From positions 224,062 through 288,061 of the forward strand of contig NZ_BBBJ01000002.1 of NCBI RefSeq assembly GCF_001316005.1: 64,000 nt of DNA, in the 5' to 3' direction. The DNA comes from Vulcanisaeta distributa JCM 11217 (GTDB taxonomy: Archaea; Thermoproteota; Thermoprotei; Thermoproteales; Thermocladiaceae). Positions 43,215 to 53,382 of this stretch are shown piece by piece. A program made the position numbers and the translations under genes. Every line of letters starts with the position of its first letter. Position 1 is the first letter of the stretch. The notes beneath the pieces were generated by a model. That model was not told the origin of the DNA. It was given only the letters and a program-made list of their open reading frames with translations, and ran no database searches.

Positions 43215-43906
43215 TTGATCAACGATAAGATCAACGTGTCTGAGCAGAAGCAGGTTAAGACAGGTAAGTGGATGATTAAGAAGTGGTTCACTGTGTATGC
43301 ACCCGCGTTATTCAATGGTATGGAGATTGGCGAGGTACCTGCCAACGAGCCTAACGCCCTTATTGGCAGGACGATTGAGGTAACATTATTTGACATAACG
43401 AGGGATCTCAGCCACCTCCATATAAAGTTGAGATTTCAGATAGATAGGGTCGAGGGTGAGAGGGCGTATACGAGGTTTAAGGGTATGGAGTTAACGAGAG
43501 ATTATATAAAGAGCTTGATCAGGAGGGGGGGTTCAAGTCTTATTCAATTAATTCAGGATATAAATACCACGGACAATGCATTACTTAGGGTCACAATACT
43601 CGCCATGACACCGACAAGGTGCAAATCAAGCCAAAGAGGGCAATTAGGAGGGAATTCTCTAAGGCTTTAAATGAGCTTGCTAGTAAGGTTGACTTTAATG
43701 GGTTCATAAAGGCCGCGGTATTTGGCGATGTAAGCAATCAATTATTTGCTGTTGGAAAGAAGATATACCCACTAAGGAAGGTCGAGGTTTATAAAATAAA
43801 GGTATTGAGATACCCAATGGGTGGTGAGGTTAAGCCAGTAGGTGAGGAGGTTAAGGTCGCAGAGACAACTGCTGAGTCTCAGCCTTCTTCCTCACCCTCC
43901 TCATAA
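43215..43906 (+). CDS. rps3ae: 30S ribosomal protein eS1 (S3Ae), frameshifted
   Basis: About 230 residues from TTG 43215. KTGKWMIKKWFTVYAPALFNGMEIGE split over the N-terminus, RTIEVTLFDITRDLSHLHIKL and VQIKPKRAIRREFSK identify eS1. One base is gained or lost near 43605-43620 (AMTxDKVQIKPKR). The G7 at 43525-43531 gives LIRRGGSS where the family has RRGSS. The acidic, Ser-rich C-terminus overlaps the convergent KH gene by 28 nt. Confidence 0.9.
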
Positions 43907-44475
43907 TAACTCCTACTCAACCTCTCCATCAACTCCCTATACCTACTCTCCCTCCTCCAATTCTGAATCCACCTATACACCGTGGCGTGCTGCTTACCGC
44001 GAATTAACATCTCTATGGCCTCCCTAGCCACCTTAACGTTCTCGTAAAGTCCGAGAATTGCTATGTACTTATCACCAATTACTATGTTCGTATCCGTTAA
44101 CTCCTGGAGAACCCTCTTGGCCCTACCATCTTCACCAATTATCCTAGCCTTAATCCTACTAATGTGGTTGGACTTATCCTTATTGACATAGTCCCTCAAA
44201 TCAATTATCTCAAGGGTATAATCATCACTCCTTAGGTTTTGGGCATCATTATAATCAAAGCCGTATGATATGGCCTCAATAATATTTTTAGCCTTCATCA
44301 ACTGATCAAAGTTTGTATTACTACCTGGAATTATCGTAACCTCACCTTTATCATTATCAACCATTACCTTAACACCAAATTCCTCCTCAATCGCCTTTAT
44401 CGAATCGCTAATCGCCTTCAACCTATTCTTCTCAACCACGAGCTTAAAGCCTCCCTTCATGTAGTCACTTATCAT
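43879..44475 (-). CDS. Dim2/Pno1-like KH-domain RNA-binding protein
   Basis: 198 residues. Two KH-like domains (about 10-90 and 95-175) with RIIGEDGRAKRVLQELTD giving the GxxG loop of the second. This is the archaeal homologue of Pno1/Dim2, which helps 3'-end processing of 16S rRNA and contacts aIF2 alpha. Its pairing with eS1 and divergent orientation to pgk is plausible. Acidic C-terminal tail (EEGEEEG). Overlaps the eS1 3' end. Confidence 0.8.
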   Translation of the reverse strand: MISDYMKGGFKLVVEKNRLKAISDSIKAIEEEFGVKVMVDNDKGEVTIIPGSNTNFDQLMKAKNIIEAISYGFDYNDAQNLRSDDYTLEIIDLRDYVNKDKSNHISRIKARIIGEDGRAKRVLQELTDTNIVIGDKYIAILGLYENVKVAREAIEMLIRGKQHATVYRWIQNWRRESRYRELMERLSRSYYEEGEEEG

Positions 44476-44570
44476 GTTCCCATTTACATAACCTCCTCGG
44501 ATTAAAAATCTTGCTTTCTCCGTGAATTTGTAAATTATTAATAATTATAATTATTACTATGGTAGGAAAA

Positions 44571-44580
44571 TTTTAAATAT
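44571..44580 (+). promoter_or_regulatory. TATA box of the pgk-gap operon
   Basis: ttttaaatat centred 29 nt before ATG 44605. It selects that ATG over the in-frame TTG at 44596. Confidence 0.55.
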
Positions 44581-44604
44581 ACTACCTAGCCATAATTGGG
44601 TAGT

Positions 44605-45818
44605 ATGGGTTTACCCAGTTTACCCAGTTCACTCCCAACAATAAACCTATGCAGTAAGGGCAGGGTGTTAGTTAGGGTTGACATGAATGTCCCAATAAAT
44701 AGGGACTCTGGCGAAATACTTGATGATTATAGGATTGAGGCTCACTCAAAGACCATAAAATATCTCGTTGATTTAGGTCTACCTGTTGTTGTGGTGACGC
44801 ACCAGGGCAGACCTGGAGACCCAGAGTTTGTGTCCCTTGAAACACACGCTAAGGTTCTTAGTAAGTACCTGGGTATGGATGTGCGCTTTATAGATGATGT
44901 TATAGGGCCTAGGGCACGTGAAGAGATAAGTAAATTAAGGCCTGGTGAGGTGTTGATGCTCGATAACCTTAGGTTCATCAGTGAAGAGGTAATTGAGGGA
45001 GAGCCACAGAAGCTTGCAAATACATACCTAGTGAGGAAGTTAGCACCATTATTTAATTACTTCATTCTTGATGCCTTCGCCACGGCGCACAGGTCACAGC
45101 CAAGCATTGTTGGGTTCCCATACGTATTACCGAGCTGTATGGGCATCATAATGGAGAGGGAGGTCAACGCATTAGGTAAGGTGCTTAATGCGAGGGGGGG
45201 CGTGTCCACGGTATTAATCGCCGGCGGCGCTAAGGTTCCAGAGACTGTGAAAGCCATTAAGGCATTATTAACTAAGAACCTCATTAATAAGGTATTAATT
45301 GGCGGATTAGTTGGTCAACTATTCCTGGCTTTGAGGCATGGCAATAATAAGTTACTTAGTAATGTTAAAGTTGATCAGGGCACGATTAATGACGCGATGG
45401 ACGTAATGAAATTATTCAGCGATAAGATAGTACTTCCGGTAGATGCTGTTCAGTCAGATGGTAAGGTAATTGAACCAAGCAATGCACAGTCGATGCTTGA
45501 TATAGGGCCTGGGACCATTGAGCTGTTCAATAAGCATATACTAACAGCGGACATAGCGATAATGACAGGGCCTCTTGGCTTGGTTGAGGTTGATCAGTTT
45601 GCGGTAGGTACGAGGGAGGTGATGAGGGTTATGGTTGATAATGCGCAGTTCACCATAATCGGTGGTGGCCACACGATAATGTCTGCCAGGAAGTTCGGTT
45701 GATAGATAAGATAAGCCATGTATCCACTGGCGGTAGGGCATTTATTCAATTCCTAGCAGATCCATACCTACCCGGTATTAAGGCCCTTGAACTCTCCAGG
45801 TCTAGATTCTGGGTGTGA
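44605..45818 (+). CDS. pgk: phosphoglycerate kinase, 3' frameshift
   Basis: About 405 residues. RVDMNVPINRDSGEILDDYRI, THQGRPG, LDNLRF, HRSQPSIVGFP, IAGGAKVPET, and GPLGLVE before GGGHT are the phosphoglycerate kinase motifs. One T is lost near 45700 (ARKFGLIDKISHVSTGGRAF restores it), so the written frame ends early at 45702. The true TGA is at 45816-45818, 3 nt before the gap ATG. The two enzymes form one glycolytic/gluconeogenic operon. Confidence 0.92.
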
Positions 45819-45821
45819 GCC

Positions 45822-46873
45822 ATGACGGTTAAGGTAGGCATAGTGGGTTATGGAACGATTGGGAAGAGGGTCGCTGACGCGGTAATGAAAATGGATGATA
45901 TGGAGTTAATTGGTGTAATTAAGCAAACACCCGATTATGAGAGTGAGGTTGCCATAAGTAAGGGCATTAAGTTATATACTTATGAAGATAGGGTTGGTAA
46001 GTTCGAGAAAGCCGGGATTAAAGTCGCGGGGGGGACTATTAATGACCTTATTAAGAACGTTGATGTAATTATTGACGCAACGCCAGACGGCGTTGGCGCG
46101 GAGAATAGGGCTAAAATCTACGAACAGCTGGGTTAAGGGCCATATTCCAAGGCGGTGAAGAGGCCGAAGTTGCCGAAGTAAGTTTCAACGCGCTCGCCAA
46201 TTACGATGTGGCCGTTGGCAAGAGGTTCATTAGAGTCGTTAGTTGCAACACAACCGCTCTCTCGAGATTAATAAGTGCCTTCCTGATCCATGGTTATAAG
46301 ATAAGGAGGGTTAGGGCATACCTAGTGAGGAGAGGTGCCGACCCTAGGGAGTTTAAGAAGGGGGGGCCTATTAACGATGTCGTGTTTAACCCAGCCACGG
46401 TACCCAGCCACCACGGTCCTGATGTGCAGACCGTGATACCAAACATCGACATAATTACCATGGCGGTGGCCGTACCCACAACAATGATGCACTTACACAT
46501 GGTTAACATAGAGTTTGATGGTCAGGTAAGTAAGGGTGAGGTTATGAGGATTCTCGAGGAGACGCCTAGGATATTATTGTTTAATTCCGCATCGAGGAAG
46601 TTCGAATCACTTGCACAAATAATTGAGTGGGCTAGGGACATGGGTAGACTTAGAGGTGATGTGATGGAGAATGCGGTAATTGAGGACTCAATAACCGTGT
46701 TTCAGAACGAGTTATTCCTAATGCAGGGTGTTCATCAGGAGAGTATTGTGGTTCCTGAGAACATAGATGCCGTGAGGGCCATGTTTAAGCTCTCCAGTAA
46801 GTGGGACTCGATTAGGAAGACTGACTTAATGCTTAATCTCATAACCACAGGCAAGAATTACAACCTTTCTTGA
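45822..46873 (+). CDS. gap: archaeal glyceraldehyde-3-phosphate dehydrogenase, frameshifted
   Basis: About 345 residues. [17 protein letters not shown] (NAD(P) binding), [13 protein letters not shown], then after a break near 46135 ([19 protein letters not shown]) the catalytic Cys in [11 protein letters not shown] and HHGPDVQTV. The G7 at 46028-46034 reads VAGGTI for the family's VAGT, and 46371-46377 reads KKGGPIN for the conserved GPIN. Works with PGK in gluconeogenesis and lower glycolysis. Confidence 0.92.
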
Positions 46874-46887
46874 TCACAGGTTCAAAG

Positions 46888-46895
46888 CTTTTAAG
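46888..46895 (+). promoter_or_regulatory. TATA box of the M42 peptidase gene
   Basis: cttttaag centred 26 nt before ATG 46918, which fixes that start. The box lies beyond the gap stop codon. Confidence 0.5.
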
Positions 46896-46917
46896 CCTTA
46901 GTAATCCCTGTACTTGT

Positions 46918-47978
46918 ATGGACATTGACATACTGGGTCGATTATCAACGGAGGTGGGTCCTTCAGGTTTCGAGGATAGGGTGAGGAGGATCATTAGGGG
47001 CTTCGTGGGTGATTACGTAGATGAGGTTATTATTGATAATATGGGCAACCTAATTGCCAGGGTTGGTAATGGCCCATTTAAGGTCCTAATTAGTGCCCAT
47101 ATGGATGAAGTTGGAGTTATGGTTTCCCACATAGACCAAAGGGGCTTTCTAAGAATAATACCTATTGGCGGTTTAGATCCATGGACACTCCTTGATAAGG
47201 AGCTTGTGTTTATGGGGAGGAACGGTGATATAGTTGGTGTTGTTGGTGTTGATCCACCGCATCTACGTAAGGAGAAGCCACCATCAAGGTTTGAGGAGCT
47301 ATATGTCGATGCAGGCTTTAGCAGTAGAGATGAGGCCTTTAAGAGCGGTGTAATGCCGGGCACTCCGGGCACGTTTATTGGGAACTTTAGGCAGAGGGGG
47401 GGTTCCGTGGCTATTGGTAAGGCATTTGATAATAGGGTTGGCTGTACAGTTCTAATAGACACGCTTAGGGACATTAGGAATAAGGTTAGTGGCGATGTAT
47501 CGCTGTACTTCTCATGGAATACCCAGGAGGAGGTTGGCCTCAGGGGCATTAATGCGGTTGTTCACCAGGTTAATCCCCACATGGCATTTATCGTGGAGAC
47601 CACGGTTGCCGCTGACGTACCAACAAGTAGTGAGGATGTTTGGATAACGAGGATTGGCGGTGGCGCTGCATTGAGGGCGTACGATAGGTCTATGATTGCT
47701 AATCCTAGGCTACTATCAGTAGCTATTGAGCTGGCTGAGAACAGCAATATTAGGTATCAGGTTCAGGTTAATCCATACGGTGGTACGGATGCGGGGGTAG
47801 TGCATACCTACGGTACTGGTGTGCCGTCATTAGTGATATCAACCCCCCCGCGAGGTATATACACTCACCAGCCTCGTTAATAAGCATTGATGATTTAATG
47901 CAAGTCGAAAGCTTATTAAGGACTCTATTATTAAACCTCGACTTCATAAGGAGCAAGGCCATTATTAGTGAGAAATGA
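46918..47978 (+). CDS. M42-family (TET) aminopeptidase, 3' frameshift
   Basis: About 352 residues from ATG 46918. SAHMDEVGVMV (metal His and catalytic Asp), KAFDNRVGC, NTQEEVGLRG (catalytic Glu), FIVETTVAADVP and PYGGTDAG are M42 motifs. The C7 at 47843-47849 shifts the end; five C gives STPARYIHSPASLIS and a TGA at 47976-47978 that overlaps the next ATG. These dinuclear metal enzymes form dodecameric cages that trim peptides released by the proteasome. Confidence 0.88.
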
Positions 47979-48430
47979 TGGAGACCAAGAGGGTAATGAC
48001 ATTAATCGGTAAGGAGCAAGCCGTCGTTGGTAAGACCTTTAGGCTATACTCAATTCCAAATGAATGTAGACAATGCAAATTATTTAACATATGCGTGGCT
48101 AGGCTTAAGCCTGGCAGGATCTATAGGATCGTTGAGGTTAAGCACGTTGGCCTACCGCAACCTAATAAATGCCTCTTAACCGGTGAGGACATGGTTCCGA
48201 TAATCGCCGAGGAACTCCCAATAATCATCCCTGTACCGACCAAGCTATTTATTGAGGGTGTTGTTATTACGTATACAAAGTCATTAATCACGTGTAATGA
48301 CGCTAGGAGGTACTTACCCAGTGATAATGTGCTTAAGGACGGCACTAAGGTGAAGATTGTGAGAGAGACTGGCCGGGTTAAGTGTAATAATGAGGGTTAT
48401 GTGCTCGCTGAGGTAATACCACTTGATTAA
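47975..48430 (+). CDS. UPF0179 family protein
   Basis: 151 residues. IPNECRQCKLFNICVARLKPGRIYRIVEV with four Cys (CRQC...C and a later NKC, ITC) is the signature of UPF0179, an archaeal protein of unknown role that probably binds a metal. Starts at ATG 47975 or 47978, overlapping the M42 stop. Convergent with the uS15 gene, 5 nt apart. Confidence 0.8.
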   Translation: MMETKRVMTLIGKEQAVVGKTFRLYSIPNECRQCKLFNICVARLKPGRIYRIVEVKHVGLPQPNKCLLTGEDMVPIIAEELPIIIPVPTKLFIEGVVITYTKSLITCNDARRYLPSDNVLKDGTKVKIVRETGRVKCNNEGYVLAEVIPLD

Positions 48431-48435
48431 TCACG

Positions 48436-48894
48436 TTATGCAAGCATTGAGAATGCCTCAGGCGTGTATGTGAAGTCCTGAGGCAACTTACCAACACGCT
48501 TATAATACTTAATCAACCTGTGTATCTTTGACTCAACAAGGTTCAAGCCCCCCCTCCTTGCACTTAGATCCTTTGGATGCTCCTCAAGGTGCTTCCTAAT
48601 CTTCACGGCTCTCCTGATGAGGTTCATTAGATCCTCAGGTATTTGCGGAGCCAGTCCATGCTCCTGTAATACCTCGGTAATGCTCTTACCAAGTATTGGC
48701 TTGACAAGTGGTATGCCGTATTGGTCCCTAAGTATTATGCCTATCATCGATGGCGAGAAGCCCCCCCTCTTAGCTAGCTCAATTACTAACTGCTCAACCT
48801 CCTCCTGGGTGTATGAAACCCATGAAGGCGTTACCTTAGACACAGGCCTTGTACTTCCACTTCTACCGTGCTTATGCCTACTACGGTGAGGCAC
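48436..48894 (-). CDS. rps15: 30S ribosomal protein uS15
   Basis: 152 residues. N-terminal archaeal extension ([19 protein letters not shown]), [18 protein letters not shown], and [18 protein letters not shown] are conserved. Two C7 runs (48761-48767 and 48548-48554) give [13 protein letters not shown] and [11 protein letters not shown], each with one Gly more than the family pattern (RGFSPSM and RRGL). Both are in frame. Confidence 0.92.
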   Translation of the reverse strand: MPHRSRHKHGRSGSTRPVSKVTPSWVSYTQEEVEQLVIELAKRGGFSPSMIGIILRDQYGIPLVKPILGKSITEVLQEHGLAPQIPEDLMNLIRRAVKIRKHLEEHPKDLSARRGGLNLVESKIHRLIKYYKRVGKLPQDFTYTPEAFSMLA

Positions 48895-48952
48895 GCCTAA
48901 CGATATCTAGAGAAGTTTTAAAGCTTATTTGTTCGTGAGGATGACGAGTAGA

Positions 48953-49619
48953 TTACCTAACGGCATACCTAACCATCCTCCTTAACCTATTAACGATTGA
49001 CCCAACCCTACTCGTCAATTCATGCCCCCATGGCCTCCCTATACCCATTAAGGAACTCAGTAAATAGTAACTGACTTTGATCTTTACGCAATGCCTCAAA
49101 GGACCTTAAGGTTACATTAAGGTCAAGGGCCAGCTTATACAGCATCCTAATGTCCTGCGCGTTAGGTGCTCTGCCAAGGATCTCAGATAAACCAAAGTCT
49201 ATTAGGTATAACTCGCCATTAACTATTAGTGCATTAGCCGGCGTTGGGTCACCATGCACTATCCCACTCCTATGCAGTACACCTAAGTAATTACCCATAG
49301 TTCTTACGTAATTAATCACCGCATCATTAACCTCATTACCCATTAGTAACTTAACCAGCGGCATCCCATTTAGGTATTCCATCCTAATCCTCATGCTAAC
49401 CAGGTCAACATCGTAGATCCTGGGTACGGGTATGCCCAACTCCCTAGCCCTTATCATAGCCCTAGCCTCATTAATAGTTCTCAATCTACGAATGTAATTA
49501 TCAAACTCAGCCCTCCTATAACCCTTCGGTACCCTCTCCTTAACTAGAACAGTCATCCCAAGCCAATCCTCCAGGTAGAGCACGGCCTCCGCACCAATGG
49601 CTATCGGCTTACGATCCAT
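48953..49619 (-). CDS. bud32: KEOPS kinase Bud32, frameshifted near the C-terminus
   Basis: About 222 residues. GAEAVLYLED (glycine-rich loop), VKERVPKGYR (catalytic Lys), GIVHGDPTPANALI (catalytic loop) and LIDFGLSE (DFG) are Bud32/PRPK motifs. The written frame stops at 49020 because five C stand at 49025-49029. Four would continue AMGHELTSRVGSIV to a basic tail and TAA at 48953, giving the usual length. Acts in t6A synthesis with Kae1, Pcc1 and Cgi121; Pcc1 lies 6 kb away. Confidence 0.85.
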
Positions 49620-49656
49620 TAAATTAAGGGATTAATTTAGGTTGAAAATTTTTACT

Positions 49657-51519
49657 TTAGGATGCCTTAACCTCCTCTGGCTTGATTATTGAGGCCTTAA
49701 CGATCTCGGATATATCCAGTATCTTAACCTTATCCTCAACACCCTTAACCCTCGCCGCGTCAGTAAGCATGGCATTGCAGAATGGGCATAGCGTCACTAT
49801 TGTTTGGGCATTCGTCTCCATCAGCTGCTCAAGCCTTATGTGGCTAATCCTCTTCTTCTCAGGCACATCATACCAATAATTTGCGCCACCAGCACCGCAA
49901 CAGAAGGTTTGCGTTCCATGCTTTCTCGCCTCCCTTAATTCACCGAGTCTCCTAACAATATTTCTTTGAGGCTCAACGACACCATTGTATCTGGCTAAGT
50001 AGCATGGATCATGAATCGTGAAGACCACGTTATTCTTACCTACCTTTATCCTACCTTCATCAATTAATTGCTTCAGGAACTCTGAATGGTGTAGTACCTT
50101 CACGTTACTCATCCAGGGATCAATCTTCGGATAATCATTCTTAAACGTATTATAACCATGTGGGCATATCGTTATTATGTTCCTTACATTATACTTCTTA
50201 AATAACTCAATATTATTAAGCGCCAATTCCTGGAACCTACCCTCCTCACCGAGTCTCCTTGCTGGGTCGCCGCAACACGTCTCTTCATCACCGAGTATTG
50301 CCACCTTATCCAGAAGACCCGCTGATTTTAGGATGTCTATTAGCGACGTGATTATTTCCCTAGCCCTATTATCAAAGCTACCCATACAACCAACCCAGAG
50401 TAGGTACTCGAAGTCTGGATTCTCTTGGACTGTCTTAACACCAAGTTCCTTTAACCAGTCATGTCTACCATAGTTCGGCATACCCATTGAGTTATTATAC
50501 TGAGATAGGTTCAGGAGTAAGTTGGATTTCTTCTGGTCAAGTTTACCTAACTCAACGAGCTTTCTCCTAAGATCCATTATTATGTCAATATGCCTAACAC
50601 CCACTGGGCAACTATACGTACATGCGCCACAGGTCGTGCATGCCCACAACTCGTCCTCATTAATGACCTTAAACGCCTCCGACTCAAGCCCAGATGAATC
50701 CTTCAGTATCGCTAATTTCCTGACAAGGACTCTAGGTGATAGCGGCCTACCAGCAGCGACTGCGGGGCAAGCCTCCTCACAAGCGCCTATTTCAACACAT
50801 GAGCTGAAGCTATGTACCTCATAATCCTCAAACTCACTTAACTTCTCAACACCCATTTTAACCTGACTTGCATCGACCTTACCATCAATCACATCCTTAA
50901 TATTAAACGGCATGCGTATGTTGGGAAGACCTCTATCGAAGTCCATGAATAGGTTAACCTCAGGCCTTGCATAGAACAGCACAATTAGTAAATAGTCAGC
51001 TATCGTTATTGTTAACTTAACGTCAATGTAAAATAACGATGGTAATATGGTCAATACAAGGGTTGATGTGGTCAGCAGTATTATAGCCATGAGAATCCCT
51101 TGAAGCGTTAACGATTTACTCCTGAACTCCTCAGACACTCCTAGGAAATTATGCACATTAATCGCCCTAATAAATACCTGCACTCTCCATGCGAATGCTG
51201 CCAGTAGTCCCACAATGAATGGTAAGGCTATGGCAAACATCACGTAATGCGCAATGACGTACTTGTAAATCCATGGATAAAGAATTGTATAAAGCATTGA
51301 TAGGGAAACACCACCCAGTATGGAGAAGTGAAGTGCATCAACATAGCTTCTCCTTATACCATTAATTTCATACTTAACGAAGTTTATTAACCGACCTATA
51401 GTTAATTGTATTTTGCTTACTCTAACCTCGTGGTAAAGCCGGACGATCAATGCGATTATCAATGCCAAGTCTACTGCGTATAAGGAATAAAGTAAGTAAA
51501 TTAGTATGGTTTGATCCAT
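49657..51519 (-). CDS. membrane Fe-S oxidoreductase, HdrD/EMO-like (ETF partner)
   Basis: 620 residues. Five membrane helices in the first 190 residues (NarI-like), then two 4Fe-4S motifs (CVEIGACEEACP and CTTCGACTYSCP), then two CCG domains: GCMGSFDNRA with EETCCGDPARRLG, and HDPCYLARYN with TFCCGAGGANYW. The domain plan is that of membrane Fe-S proteins that receive electrons from electron-transferring flavoprotein and reduce quinone (EMO-type). It lies 11 nt downstream of etfA in an etfB-etfA-emo operon. Heterodisulfide as substrate is unlikely in this context. Confidence 0.8.
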   Translation of the reverse strand: MDQTILIYLLYSLYAVDLALIIALIVRLYHEVRVSKIQLTIGRLINFVKYEINGIRRSYVDALHFSILGGVSLSMLYTILYPWIYKYVIAHYVMFAIALPFIVGLLAAFAWRVQVFIRAINVHNFLGVSEEFRSKSLTLQGILMAIILLTTSTLVLTILPSLFYIDVKLTITIADYLLIVLFYARPEVNLFMDFDRGLPNIRMPFNIKDVIDGKVDASQVKMGVEKLSEFEDYEVHSFSSCVEIGACEEACPAVAAGRPLSPRVLVRKLAILKDSSGLESEAFKVINEDELWACTTCGACTYSCPVGVRHIDIIMDLRRKLVELGKLDQKKSNLLLNLSQYNNSMGMPNYGRHDWLKELGVKTVQENPDFEYLLWVGCMGSFDNRAREIITSLIDILKSAGLLDKVAILGDEETCCGDPARRLGEEGRFQELALNNIELFKKYNVRNIITICPHGYNTFKNDYPKIDPWMSNVKVLHHSEFLKQLIDEGRIKVGKNNVVFTIHDPCYLARYNGVVEPQRNIVRRLGELREARKHGTQTFCCGAGGANYWYDVPEKKRISHIRLEQLMETNAQTIVTLCPFCNAMLTDAARVKGVEDKVKILDISEIVKASIIKPEEVKAS

Positions 51520-51530
51520 AAATTAATCCC

Positions 51531-52461
51531 TCACTTCTTAAGCAACTCCTTAAGTCTCTTCGTTAAGGCGGGTACGAATTTATATAAGTCCTCAACAACG
51601 CCATAGTCACAGTTCTTGAAGAACGGCGCATTGGGGTCGTTGTTTATTACAACGACGGTCTTAGACTCCATCATGCCTGCTAGGTGTTGTGGTTGTCCAC
51701 TTATGCCTATTGCCACGTATAGCTTTGGCCTGACCTTGTGACCGCTCAGTCCAACCCAGTGGTCCTCACTAAGCCACTTAAGGTCTGCGGCTATTGGCCT
51801 TGAACAACCAATCTCAGCCCCCCCAAGAACCTCAGCCAGCTCAAAGGCGAGCTTAAGATCATCCTGCTTCTTAAAGCCCCTACCAACAGAAACAATTAAC
51901 TCAGCATCCTCAATCCTAACCTTACCCTTAGGCTTCTCCTCAGTAGAAACAACCTTAATGCTAGGGATGGCCTTAGGCTGTAGCGTCTCCGTGGATATCG
52001 CTGTCGCCTTCTCAACAGGCTTAAAGCGCGCTGGCGGTGCCATTAAGAACGCCCTATCAGTCACCTTGACGGTCACCTGAGCCCTATTCCCAATGCCATT
52101 ATACGTTACCTCAAGGACATTACCACTTTGCTTTAGATCAATTACATCGACTATTAAGGGTGCCGATAACTTCTGCGCAGTAATAGCTATTGCAGTCTTG
52201 AAGAACTTGCTCACGGGAACGGCTATTACCGAGTAATTATTGGCATTGATTAAATCCACAAGCGTCTCTGAGAATGATGCCTCATCGATCTGCGCACTCA
52301 ATATATAGGCCTTAGCGACCCCCATACTTACCCAATTGGGTTGCATCCCCCCCAGTTCCAAGTAGTAAATAATGAATTTCTGGGCTCTCCAGCTTCTGCG
52401 CTAGACCTATTAATCCCGTATCATTTATTGAGCCAATCACGAGGACCTTCGCCATGCCCAT
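51531..52461 (-). CDS. etfA: electron transfer flavoprotein alpha subunit, frameshifted
   Basis: About 308 residues from ATG 52461 (TGATG overlap with etfB). MAKVLVIGSIND, then LGTGDATQLGKYGVAKAYIL once the runs at 52347-52353 (7 for 4) and 52319-52323 (5 for 4) are corrected. The FAD domain has ELIVSVGRGFKKQDDL, GCSRPIAADLKWL, GLSGHKVRPKLYVAIGISG and VVINNDPNAPFF. Forms the FAD-binding half of ETF. Confidence 0.88.
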
Positions 52462-53257
52462 CACCTCGGAGTTATTATACCCTCCTGAATCAATGCTTGC
52501 ACGAGCTTCTCCACCTTTTCATCAACACTACCCTCCTTAATAATCACGCCCTTCCTCTTAACCTGTATAGGCGTGATGTTTCCAACCTCAACAGGTGACT
52601 TTACGGAAATACCAAGGTCAGCAAAGCTAAACCTATTTATGGGCTTCTTCATTGCTGCCCTTATTTGGAGTAGGGGTGGTATTCTCGGTACGTTAATCTC
52701 CCTAGTAACCGTCACTAATACCGGCAATTGAGCTTCAACAGTTTGCACTGCCTCCTCAAGGTCACGCTTGGCAACGACCTTATTACCCTCAACCTTCAAC
52801 TCCCTAACAAAGGAGATTACGGGTATCCCGAGTTCAGCAGCGACCCTGGGCCCGACTTGACTCGTATAGCCATCTATTGTTGCCTCACCAGCAATTATTA
52901 TGTCGTAATTACCCAACTTCCTTATTGCCGCGGCTATGGCCTTAGCGTTAGTAATTGATCACTATTTATCAAGGCATTATCAACTATTAAGTAGGCCTCA
53001 TCAGCGCCCATAGCCAACACCTCCCTAAGCAGGCTCTCAGCCTCCTGCTGCCTCTTTGCCAGTGGACCATACTTAAGTGCGGTTATTACGCGAACCCTAC
53101 CGCCAGCCTTCTCCTTAATTCTAACGGCCTCCTCAACCGCGTTTCTATCGATATCACTTATCTTAAGTGGTGTGGCTTCGATATCTACCTTCGTCTCGCT
53201 AACCCTTAGTTGCCCCCCCGTGTCGAGAGCCAGTTTTACGAGTGCCAATATCTCCAT
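52461..53257 (-). CDS. etfB: electron transfer flavoprotein beta subunit, frameshifted
   Basis: About 265 residues. LALVKLALDTGG start region, AVEEAVRIKEKAGGRV, then a break near 52938 (LTNAKAIAAAIRKLG joins the frames), followed by AGEATIDGYTSQVGPRVAAELG and LPVLVTVTREINVPRIPPL, the beta-subunit signature. The C7 at 53213-53219 (TGGQL) is in frame. First gene of the etfB-etfA-emo operon. The data do not show whether the ETF is bifurcating. Confidence 0.88.
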
Positions 53258-53382
53258 TACGTATATGGTTTAACATGTGTTTTTTAGCATTATCCATTAT
53301 TTATATTATATAGCGTCTCTAAAGGCAGGATTACCATAAGTAATCCTTATAAGGTACGGGAATTGCCTATCAACGTAGATTA

